Made by a program: the position numbers and the translations under genes
Notes under the pieces: generated by a model
Databases searched by the model: none
What the model saw: the letters and a program-made list of their open reading frames with translations, nothing else
What the model was told of the DNA's origin: nothing
Shown: piece by piece, positions 1 to 5,780 of the stretch
Layout of the letters: every line of letters starts with the position of its first letter
Numbering within the stretch: the first letter of the stretch is position 1
From: JACOTV01 sp964445135
Lineage (GTDB): Bacteria > Patescibacteriota > Microgenomatia > UBA1406 > GWC2-37-13
Assembly (NCBI GenBank): GCA_964445135.1
Contig: CAYUJW010000036.1
Location: 1 to 10,719 of the forward strand
DNA length: 10,719 nucleotides
Direction of reading: 5' to 3'

Positions 1-3
1 GTG

Positions 4-76
4 AGCGGGATAGGGGATTCGAACCCCTGACCTTCTCTTTGGAAAAGAGACATTCTAACCGCTGAACTAATCCCGC
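4..76 (-). tRNA. tRNA-Gly (anticodon UCC)
   Basis: The reverse complement folds as a full cloverleaf. The 7-bp acceptor stem GCGGGAT/ATCCCGC is formed by 70-76 and 5-11. The anticodon stem TCTCT/AGAGA closes a TTTCCAA loop whose anticodon TCC (plus-strand 41-43) reads GGA glycine codons. The T arm is GGGG-TTCGAAT-CCCC. The discriminator is U73, as in bacterial glycine tRNAs. The bases after it are not CCA, so the 3' end must be added by a nucleotidyltransferase. The gene abuts the start region of the membrane glycosyltransferase on the opposite strand. Confidence 0.97.
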
Positions 77-78
77 TT

Positions 79-87
79 TGATATACT
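79..87 (+). promoter_or_regulatory. Extended -10 (TGATATACT) before the GT39-like gene
   Basis: TGA-TATACT lies directly beside the tRNA gene. The same nine bases precede the sigma factor gene at 4843-4851. The predicted RNA start near 94 would place a GTG codon at 102 about 7 nt into the message. No convincing -35 exists, since that region lies in the tRNA acceptor/D-arm sequence. Confidence 0.4.
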
Positions 88-101
88 GGTTCAAACAATC
101 T

Positions 102-1526
102 GTGAGAACCAACACATATTATAGCAAATATCTTTGGCGTATTTTATGGTTTTTGGCGCTTTTGATCCGCCTCATCGGGCTTGACCAGTCTTTGTGGCTT
201 GATGAGGCAACGACTGCACAAGTGGCACGCCACATGAGCGCTTTACAAATTATCTCTTCGTATTCCCCGACCGACTTCCATCCCCCACTGTTTTATCTGA
301 TAGTCAAATATTGGGGTACACTGTTTGGATATCACGAGGTTGGTCTGCGGTTACTTTCTGTGGTTCTCAGCTTGGGCGCCGGGTATGTGGTGTATCGACT
401 GACCAAGGCAATTTTTCTGGCGTCACCCAAAAATATTGGGCAAAGCGCACAAAATATAGAACATCAAGCTTCTACTGCTGCGGCATTATTCCTCTTTAAC
501 CCACTCATTCTTTACTATTCCCAAGAGGCACGCATGTATATGATGATCGTCTTTTTGACGGCGGTATTACTCTACGCAGCATATCCGATCTTTGTGAGCG
601 GCCGCGTGCGTTTTTCAGTTGGCCAACTTGTTGGGATGAACCTGAGTATTGCTGCTTTATTTGCCACGGGGTACGCATCGGCGTTTTTTATCGCATCTCT
701 GCACCTCATTTTTATGCTGAGGAGGCGCTGGCGCGAATTGTTCTGTATAGTTCCGGGCGGCCTCATAAGCCTAGCTATTCACTACCCATTATTGACGGCG
801 CAAATGGAATACGCCAATACTCGACTTGCGGATATTTCCAACTGGTCGCTGGTGTTGGGGAAAGCGGAGCTTAAAAATCTTCTGCTGATTCCCGTCAAAG
901 TAGTATCAGGACGCTATGATTTGGCCTCAAGCGCTGATTATATCTTGGTGATCGCCATGTGCGCTGTGTGGACGGCGATTGCCATGTATTCGCTGTTTAC
1001 CCTTCGCACGCGCACACAAATGTCACGCGCGGCAATTTTGGGATTGTTGAGTATGATTCTTGTACCTATTATGCTCGGATATACCCTGTCATTTTTTAAG
1101 CCGATGATGCAATATTTTCGCTTTCTTCCGGTGGTTGTTCCGCTTTGTGTGATGTGTGGGATCGTGGTGCGCAAGCGCTTATTCCAACGCATCTTACTGC
1201 TTGGCTCAGTGATGTTTTGCCTCATCTATGTCGGTGATTCGCGCCATCACCGGGAAGATTGGAAGGGGCTTACGGCAACTCTTCCCCCATCTTCGACCGT
1301 GTACATGATCCCCTCTTCGGCTGACCCCATTAAATATTATCGCCCTGACATAACGGTAGTTGATATAGCACAGGTTTCAACGGCCAGAAGCCGGGACGTA
1401 GTAGTGATTCCGTATGTATTTGAGATTCATGGCGTGGACGCCGAGGCTCTGCGCGTCAATTCAGGACGCACAGTGCGTGAGGCGCGGGTGTTTAATCACC
1501 TCACGTATGAGCGTTGGAGTCGATAA
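102..1526 (+). CDS. Membrane glycosyltransferase, GT39/ArnT/PMT-type
   Basis: A polytopic membrane protein that probably transfers a sugar from a polyprenyl-phosphate carrier to a glycan, lipid or protein on the outer face of the membrane. Counting from the TTG at 78 (482 aa), the first membrane helix (about 18-35) is followed by WLDEATT (40-46), whose Asp-Glu pair matches the catalytic loop-1 acid of this family. Next come FHPPLFYL (67-74) and YYSQEARMY (146-154), both typical of PMT_2 proteins. Many further helices follow, then a short soluble tail with REDWKG (392-397). The start is uncertain: no ATG precedes the first helix. I prefer GTG at 102 because a -10 box at 82-87 overlaps the TTG start at 78. 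The family is clear, but donor and acceptor cannot be told. It converges with the next gene, leaving a 7-bp gap. Confidence 0.85.
   Translation: MRTNTYYSKYLWRILWFLALLIRLIGLDQSLWLDEATTAQVARHMSALQIISSYSPTDFHPPLFYLIVKYWGTLFGYHEVGLRLLSVVLSLGAGYVVYRLTKAIFLASPKNIGQSAQNIEHQASTAAALFLFNPLILYYSQEARMYMMIVFLTAVLLYAAYPIFVSGRVRFSVGQLVGMNLSIAALFATGYASAFFIASLHLIFMLRRRWRELFCIVPGGLISLAIHYPLLTAQMEYANTRLADISNWSLVLGKAELKNLLLIPVKVVSGRYDLASSADYILVIAMCAVWTAIAMYSLFTLRTRTQMSRAAILGLLSMILVPIMLGYTLSFFKPMMQYFRFLPVVVPLCVMCGIVVRKRLFQRILLLGSVMFCLIYVGDSRHHREDWKGLTATLPPSSTVYMIPSSADPIKYYRPDITVVDIAQVSTARSRDVVVIPYVFEIHGVDAEALRVNSGRTVREARVFNHLTYERWSR
118..126 (-). promoter_or_regulatory. Extended -10 promoter for tRNA-Gly
   Basis: On the minus strand the sequence reads TGC-TATAAT, a perfect -10 hexamer (123 to 118) with the TGn extension. 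No good -35 is seen at 16-18 bp. Transcription would begin near 111, leaving a 5' leader of about 35 nt for RNase P to remove. The promoter lies inside the coding region of the neighbouring plus-strand glycosyltransferase. Confidence 0.5.
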
Positions 1527-1533
1527 TTGTCGC

Positions 1534-2040
1534 TTACGGACCTCTTCTTTTAAAGCGATCTCGGATGCGATCAAACAAGCGGCTGCGACGCAGCACAGGC
1601 GCAATTTCCTGTTGTTCTCTCATATCTTCAACTGCCAAGGCGAGCGCGTGATCATTTGTCTCCTCGTGCAGATACATGTCGGTTATATCGTTTACATACC
1701 TATCTGTAAGTGACCCCACGTTGTCATGACGCTTTGGGTCGGCTTGCTCATGAGAATAGAGGTTTTGGAGATACACCCTTCGGACATTTGATTTAAATTG
1801 TGGCGTTTGATATTTCATATCAAGCGTATCGATTGAGTGACGAACAAAGCGCGAGAGGCTGACATTCACCTCGCCATCCTCAGTCTGCGGTTGTGGGTGT
1901 GTTGGGGAGGGGCACTCAAATTCAAGTGCAGCCACATACTTCCCTTCATGCACTGAGTGATAGAGCGTCACTTGTGTTGTGTCAACGGCGACAGACCCAC
2001 AGTTGGGACAGTCTTCTCTGATGGCATGTGTGCGTTCCAT
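1534..2040 (-). CDS. Hypothetical protein with N-terminal CPxC zinc-ribbon-like motif
   Basis: I do not recognise this 168-residue protein. Near the N-terminus it has CPNCG (Cys11, Cys14), and a further Cys43 in FECPSP with His48 close by, which suggests a small and perhaps incomplete zinc site. The middle is polar and probably helical (SLSRFVRHSIDTLD, SNVRRVYLQNLYSHEQ). The last 20 residues are strongly basic (RRSRLFDRIRDRFKRRG), as in a nucleic-acid- or membrane-binding tail. It has no signal peptide or membrane helix, so it is probably cytoplasmic. It is the last gene of the minus-strand glycan cluster, 33 bp after the GT2 gene, and has its own TGC-TATACT box. A role in glycan synthesis is suggested only by position. 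Confidence 0.75.
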   Translation of the reverse strand: MERTHAIREDCPNCGSVAVDTTQVTLYHSVHEGKYVAALEFECPSPTHPQPQTEDGEVNVSLSRFVRHSIDTLDMKYQTPQFKSNVRRVYLQNLYSHEQADPKRHDNVGSLTDRYVNDITDMYLHEETNDHALALAVEDMREQQEIAPVLRRSRLFDRIRDRFKRRGP

Positions 2041-2053
2041 AAGTCCGATGCAC

Positions 2054-2062
2054 AGTATAGCA
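2054..2062 (-). promoter_or_regulatory. Extended -10 before the CPxC protein gene
   Basis: The minus strand reads TGC-TATACT, followed by 13 nt and then the ATG at 2040. The predicted leader is about 6 nt and contains no Shine-Dalgarno sequence. The box lies in the 33-bp gap after the GT2 stop codon. Confidence 0.45.
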
Positions 2063-2073
2063 TGACAATTTGT

Positions 2074-2889
2074 CTATGTGGCAGCATGCATGAGAGCCTT
2101 CAGAAGTCCTGAAACGTTGCGAATGCGCTCCACGGTGATGTGTGGCCAGTAGGTGGCTAAGTCACGCATTGCCCAATGTTTGATGATGAGATATGACCAA
2201 TTGCGAAGATCAAGCCACGCTTTTTTGATGGGAAATCGATCAGAGGTCACTTGTCCTTCGTGAACGACCGAAACCTGAGTCTCGACCCCCCAGGAGAGGC
2301 CGTGTTTTTTAGCTTTTAAAAAAAGTTCGACATCCTCAAGATACGCAAAGAGGCGCTCGTCAAATCCGCCAAGGCGGGTAAACGCCAAAGTCTCCATGAC
2401 AAGTGCGGCCGCCGTGAGTCCGTCTTTGGGGCGCGCATCTTGTGGATCTGTGATAAGTACTGCTCGCCCAATTGGCAATACTTGATATCCGACATTCTCC
2501 ACCGTACCGTTTGGGCGCGTGAGTACCGGAGTGCACGCGTGCCACCCGTGCTTTTTCATGGCTTTGAGGCAGGCAGCAATCCAATCTTCTTTGAAGCTAA
2601 TATCATCGTTTACAAATGCCACATATTCACTTCCATAGACCTCGCGCGCCTTTTTGACTCCATCGTTTGAGGCGCGCGCAAAGCCGCGGTTTCCCCCTTC
2701 TTCAACAACCGTTATTTCAAGGTTTGGGTTAGATATATCATCTGGCAAAAAAGAAGTAGAGAGAGGTGTTTTGTGATTGTTCACGATAACCACCGGATAG
2801 TTCATCCCTGTTTTGATAAGGCATTCAAGCACATGTTTTAACCCGTCGGTGTTGGTATAGGTTGGGATGACAATTGCCAAGCGTTGCAT
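2074..2889 (-). CDS. Family 2 glycosyltransferase (rhamnosyltransferase-like)
   Basis: A 271-residue cytoplasmic GT-A fold enzyme that should move a sugar from a nucleotide donor onto a growing lipid-linked glycan. The Rossmann-like start IVIPTYTNTDGL (6-17) is followed by NRGFARASNDG (67-77), typical of WbbL/rhamnosyltransferase-like GT2 proteins. The metal-binding DXD equivalent is NDD (94-96), the acceptor-loop signature is GGFDE (174-178), LEDVEL (184-189) carries the likely catalytic base, and VVHEG (208-212) holds the usual C-terminal His. The frame is open a further 66 codons upstream, but that part overlaps the flippase gene and does not resemble a GT2. The ATG at 2889 begins exactly at the conserved strand and has a -10 box 8 nt before it. 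It lies 32 bp after the flippase gene. The sugar specificity is unknown. Confidence 0.9.
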   Translation of the reverse strand: MQRLAIVIPTYTNTDGLKHVLECLIKTGMNYPVVIVNNHKTPLSTSFLPDDISNPNLEITVVEEGGNRGFARASNDGVKKAREVYGSEYVAFVNDDISFKEDWIAACLKAMKKHGWHACTPVLTRPNGTVENVGYQVLPIGRAVLITDPQDARPKDGLTAAALVMETLAFTRLGGFDERLFAYLEDVELFLKAKKHGLSWGVETQVSVVHEGQVTSDRFPIKKAWLDLRNWSYLIIKHWAMRDLATYWPHITVERIRNVSGLLKALMHAAT

Positions 2890-2897
2890 GAGATTAC

Positions 2898-2925
2898 AGT
2901 ATATCTGGTTTGGTGGCCCGATCAA
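2898..2925 (-). promoter_or_regulatory. Promoter (TTGATC-16-TATACT) for the GT2 gene
   Basis: On the minus strand TTGATC (2925-2920) is followed by a 16-bp spacer and TATACT (2903-2898), then 8 nt to the ATG at 2889. The predicted RNA start falls 0-2 nt before the ATG, so the message would be essentially leaderless. The -35 hexamer contains the TGA stop codon of the upstream flippase gene. Confidence 0.5.
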
Positions 2926-4211
2926 GCCGGAAGTTTTTGATAGTGGGATCGCGCATATATGCCCAAGATAGTGACGGCCACTATAAGTGCAACCCCCACA
3001 GCCCATGGCAGCATAAACACTGTTCCCCACGATAGGGCAAAATATGATCCTCCAAACATCATGATGAAATATGCGACATTTGACCACAGGGCGATCATTG
3101 GTCGCTTTGCGCTATAGAGCACATACAAAAGTGCAGCATTTCCAAGGGTATATATGATGTAGGGCACGGCAAGCGCACGTGCGAGAGGGGCAGCTTGTGC
3201 AAACTTGCTCAGATATATATCAAATATCCATTGCGGCGTCACGATGAGCGCAAGAAACAGCATGCACGGAACGCTCAGATACATAAATGTTTGTCGAAGC
3301 AAGTGTCTTACGTCTTTTTGTGATTTCACGTTGCTATACATGGGCGACAATACTTGCGTGATGCTAACTACCGCTGTCGCAATAGAGAGGATGATTTTTT
3401 GCGCCGCTGCATAGTAGCCCGTGGCATCGCGCAACCCAAAGTATGAGAGCACAAATAAGTCCATGCGTTGGGCAAGATTGTATATTTGTGTCGAGACCAG
3501 GTAAGTAAAGGTGTACTTAAACTGTAGAGCGCTTCGATCAAAGCGGGCGCCGAGGGTGGTCGTGATTGTTTGGCGCTTAATCAGCGAAAGGGGTATGAAA
3601 AATACGGCTACCCCAAGTATGGTGAGTGTGGCCAAAATACTATTTAAGTCTTGTATGCCCATTTGTAAAAACATCACGAGGCAGATGAGTTTTACCATGT
3701 TGGCCAAGGCGATAAGCGTATTTGAAAGGATAAAACTTTGGGTTGCGTACAGAAGATTAAAGGTAAAGTTTTGCAAAATAAATGCGGCAATTGCAAAAAT
3801 GGCCAGAATATAGGTGCTTTGCGAAACGTCAGTTTTCAGAAACGCCTGGTCAATGGCGGGCAAGGCAAGAAGAAGGATAAGTGCGGCCGCCGCGGCCAAA
3901 AGGGATTGATATCCAAGGAGCGTTTTGAGGAATCGATAATACTGATTTGATGATAGTTTGGTTTTTTGTGCATGTAGCGGCGGCAGGTAGGCATATATGG
4001 TGGCCGTGGTCCCAAAGTCCAGCATGTTTGCTCCCACATATATGACTGACAGCCAGATCGTGAGGACCCCATAATCAGCTGGCGTCATGATGCGAAACAA
4101 GAAAAAATGCATGGCTGCTGAAAACACGACATTCAAGATGCTGCCTGCCGTATTTACCATCACATTTACACTCGTTGGTTTTTTCAAAAATGTTTTGAAT
4201 TTGGCAACCAT
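2922..4211 (-). CDS. Wzx-type polysaccharide flippase
   Basis: A 429-residue, highly hydrophobic protein with about a dozen predicted membrane segments, matching the size and pattern of the polysaccharide transporter (Wzx/RfbX, MOP superfamily) proteins that flip undecaprenyl-linked oligosaccharides across the membrane. The N-terminal part has the common layout of a first helix (NTAGSILNVVFSAAMHFFLF) followed by TPADYGVLTIWLSV, close to the usual P-x-x-(Y/F)-G-x-L signature after helix 1. The frame is open to 4319, but the extra 36 residues are basic, overlap the upstream gene and have no homology-like character. The ATG at 4211 has a TATACT box 7 nt before it and starts just ahead of the first helix. 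It lies between the CDP-alcohol phosphotransferase-like gene and the GT2, as expected for a glycan export cluster. Confidence 0.88.
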   Translation of the reverse strand: MVAKFKTFLKKPTSVNVMVNTAGSILNVVFSAAMHFFLFRIMTPADYGVLTIWLSVIYVGANMLDFGTTATIYAYLPPLHAQKTKLSSNQYYRFLKTLLGYQSLLAAAAALILLLALPAIDQAFLKTDVSQSTYILAIFAIAAFILQNFTFNLLYATQSFILSNTLIALANMVKLICLVMFLQMGIQDLNSILATLTILGVAVFFIPLSLIKRQTITTTLGARFDRSALQFKYTFTYLVSTQIYNLAQRMDLFVLSYFGLRDATGYYAAAQKIILSIATAVVSITQVLSPMYSNVKSQKDVRHLLRQTFMYLSVPCMLFLALIVTPQWIFDIYLSKFAQAAPLARALAVPYIIYTLGNAALLYVLYSAKRPMIALWSNVAYFIMMFGGSYFALSWGTVFMLPWAVGVALIVAVTILGIYARSHYQKLPA

Positions 4212-4218
4212 GAAAACA

Positions 4219-4224
4219 AGTATA
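4219..4224 (-). promoter_or_regulatory. -10 box TATACT before the flippase gene
   Basis: The minus strand reads TATACT, then 7 nt, then the ATG at 4211. This spacing puts the expected RNA start at or next to the A of the ATG, so the message would be leaderless. No -35 is recognisable: the sequence upstream is GC-rich (CCCCGGCTGGGCCGCG). The box lies within the 44-bp gap after the upstream gene's TGA stop. Confidence 0.45.
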
Positions 4225-4255
4225 CACAACGCGCGGCCCAGCCGGGGAGATTGGA

Positions 4256-4771
4256 TCAGTTGCCGCTTACGCCAAATAGGAGGGTTGAAAGGTCGATATT
4301 TGCGTAGTGTAGGTACCACTCGTTCCAGAGTTTATAAAGAATAATGATGGCCCATATCAGCAATATATGACGGCGATACAGGGAATATGCGCGGTTCTCA
4401 CTCCCCGCCCTCCAAATAAGCAAAACATATATGAGCATCAGCGGCTCGAGAAAATTCTGAAAGTAAAAAAACACGAGCTCATTTCCAGTTGCGAAAAAAA
4501 GCACTTGTCCGATGGTGCGATACGCAAAAAGCACATACACTGTGCGGCGAATATGCCAGTGGCGTGCCACGAGGACCATAAAGATATACGACCAATAGTC
4601 TGCCGTCTTGTCTATGAGTTGATATGGCGCATTGCTCAGTCCAAGTGAACCTAAGATGTCTCCATCGACCGTATCAAGCACATAATTTGCCCAAACGGCG
4701 GCAATTGGCCACCACAACATGAGTACGGGAATCACAAATTTGAGAAGTAAGACAAAAATAATGCCATTCAT
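4256..4771 (-). CDS. Degenerate CDP-alcohol phosphotransferase-like membrane protein
   Basis: A 171-residue protein with an N-terminal membrane helix and about four more (62-70, 79-94, 100-120, 134-147). At 33-58 it carries DTVDGDILGSLGLSNAPYQ then LIDKTAD. This aligns without gaps to the CDP-alcohol phosphotransferase signature D-x2-DG-x2-AR-x8-G-x3-D-x3-D. All four metal-binding aspartates (33, 36, 54, 58) and Gly37 are in place, while Ala-Arg is Leu-Gly and the second Gly is Tyr50. Normal family members join an alcohol to a CDP-activated lipid or lipid precursor; here the substrate pocket must differ. ATG at 4771 is chosen over GTG at 4780 because the TATACT box at 4787-4782 ends 10 nt before it. 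It is the first gene of the minus-strand cluster. Function is inferred from the motif only. Confidence 0.7.
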   Translation of the reverse strand: MNGIIFVLLLKFVIPVLMLWWPIAAVWANYVLDTVDGDILGSLGLSNAPYQLIDKTADYWSYIFMVLVARHWHIRRTVYVLFAYRTIGQVLFFATGNELVFFYFQNFLEPLMLIYVLLIWRAGSENRAYSLYRRHILLIWAIIILYKLWNEWYLHYANIDLSTLLFGVSGN

Positions 4772-4781
4772 ATATAGCACA

Positions 4782-4787
4782 AGTATA
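4782..4787 (-). promoter_or_regulatory. -10 box TATACT at the head of the minus-strand glycan cluster
   Basis: TATACT on the minus strand is followed by 10 nt and the ATG at 4771, giving a predicted leader of about 3 nt. No -35 matches at 16-18 bp. It is divergent from the sigma factor promoter, with 58 bp between the two -10 boxes. Confidence 0.45.
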
Positions 4788-4823
4788 TCTCACCTCAAAC
4801 GATTGTAGCTACCACAGCTGAGC

Positions 4824-4851
4824 TTGAACGGTAGCGCGATTCTGATATACT
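4824..4851 (+). promoter_or_regulatory. Promoter (TTGAAC-16-TATACT, extended -10) for the sigma factor gene
   Basis: TTGAAC (4824-4829), a 16-bp spacer ending in TGA, and TATACT (4846-4851) form a good housekeeping-type promoter. The ATG at 4857 is only 5 nt past the -10 box, so the RNA should start at or near the start codon itself. There is no room for a Shine-Dalgarno sequence. Confidence 0.6.
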
Positions 4852-4856
4852 ATGGG

Positions 4857-5687
4857 ATGGAAAAACGATTGCATACCGAGCGCTCATTTAAAGTCCCAAG
4901 TGGACTGCGTGTTGAACACACGCCGCCAGATGAAGCGGTGAACGCCTATGATTTTGAAGGCGACAGGCTGAATGAGGTCTCAACGCCCGAACCGGTAGGA
5001 TTGCCAGATTATGCACCTGCCGATTTGGCTCCTGATCAAGATGTCATTCCTTGGCAAAAAGAACCTGCGCCCCCCGCCCTCTCCCCTTACCAAGAAGAGC
5101 TTGCAACAACACACGTTGGGCTTACCATTATATTGGCACGGAAGTTTGCGAATCGGCATGGCCTGCAACATATGAGTGAAGACCTTGCTCAAGCAGCATG
5201 TGAATTGCTCATGCGGTCCGTTCGTAATTTTAATCCCGAGCTTGCTCCCCCATCAGGATTTGAAGGCTATTTATCCAACTCAGTCGAGGGTGGTCTGAAG
5301 AGATATCTGCGCGACTATGGGTGGGTTGTGCGCATAAGTCGAGACAATCAATCTTCACTCAGTAATAATCCAGATGATCCAGACCTTGAAAATGTGCGCT
5401 CTGCGCGTCGTCCGATAAGTCTTGATACAGAGCACCCACAAGGCGGGACGCGTGCTGATATGTTGGCAGATGAGCAAATGCCATTTGATGAGCGCTTTTG
5501 CGACCGTCAAGAGTTACTTGATGCACTCGGACATTTATCTGAGCGTAATCGGCGAATTGTAGAGCTCTACTATTTTGAAAATATGCCGCAGGTTGATGTG
5601 GCGGGCGAGGTTGGGCTATGTCAGATGCAAGTATCACGCATTTTGCGCGCATCATTGGGAACGCTCGCTAAACTTCTGTCTTCTTGA
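4857..5687 (+). CDS. Alternative sigma factor, SigB/SigF-like (group 3)
   Basis: A 276-residue sigma-70 family protein that should direct RNA polymerase to a special promoter set. Residues 1-78 are acidic, proline-rich and probably disordered. Region 2 spans about 80-162: LARKFANRHGL (93-103), SEDLAQAA (107-114) and GLKRYLRDYGWVVRISR (146-162), the last being very like the -10-recognition part of SigB/SigF. A polar linker with ISLDTE (187-192) stands where a short region 3 would be. Region 4 is 216-272: LSERNRRIVELYYFE, then a helix-turn-helix (244-267, PQVDVAGEVGLCQMQVSRIL) of the type that reads -35 elements. A TTG at 4824 is also in frame, but it is the -35 element of the promoter, so ATG 4857 is preferred. 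No anti-sigma factor gene is adjacent. Confidence 0.88.
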   Translation: MEKRLHTERSFKVPSGLRVEHTPPDEAVNAYDFEGDRLNEVSTPEPVGLPDYAPADLAPDQDVIPWQKEPAPPALSPYQEELATTHVGLTIILARKFANRHGLQHMSEDLAQAACELLMRSVRNFNPELAPPSGFEGYLSNSVEGGLKRYLRDYGWVVRISRDNQSSLSNNPDDPDLENVRSARRPISLDTEHPQGGTRADMLADEQMPFDERFCDRQELLDALGHLSERNRRIVELYYFENMPQVDVAGEVGLCQMQVSRILRASLGTLAKLLSS

Positions 5688-5691
5688 TCGC

Positions 5692-5721
5692 TTGGCATCG
5701 CTTCTTGGTTTCTGGTATGAT
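5692..5721 (+). promoter_or_regulatory. Promoter (TTGGCA-18-TATGAT, extended -10) for the GMD gene
   Basis: TTGGCA (5692-5697) and TATGAT (5716-5721) are 18 bp apart, with a TGG extension in front of the -10. Transcription should begin near 5728-5730, giving a leader of about 50 nt. Its neighbours' messages appear leaderless, so this gene stands out. No Shine-Dalgarno sequence is visible before the ATG at 5781. Confidence 0.6.
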
Positions 5722-5749
5722 AGTGCTATCGTTTGCAATAACGAGCAAA
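5719..5749 (+). promoter_or_regulatory. Two small inverted repeats at the GMD promoter and leader
   Basis: GATAG-TG-CTATC (5719-5730) overlaps the -10 box and the predicted RNA start, like a small operator dyad. Just after it, TTTGC and GCAAA (5732-5736 and 5745-5749) could form a 5-bp RNA hairpin with an 8-nt loop. Both are short enough to arise by chance. Confidence 0.2.
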
Positions 5750-5780
5750 TTACTATTATTTTCCCAAAATCAAACTACCC

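Noticed and set aside
2890..3087. Upstream extension of the GT2 reading frame by 66 codons
   Set aside because: It overlaps the flippase gene, has cysteine-rich unnatural composition, and the conserved GT2 start begins exactly at ATG 2889, which has a -10 box 8 nt before it.
4212..4319. Upstream extension of the flippase reading frame
   Set aside because: The extra 36 residues overlap the previous gene's end and precede the normal Wzx N-terminus; the TATACT box favours ATG 4211.
4824..4856. TTG start for the sigma factor
   Set aside because: This TTG is the first part of a -35 hexamer TTGAAC with a well-spaced extended -10; an RNA starting after it could not include the codon.
4851..4859. 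ATG at 4852 as start of a separate small gene
   Set aside because: It is out of frame with the sigma factor, lies directly against the -10 box, upstream of the expected RNA start, and opens no protein I can support.
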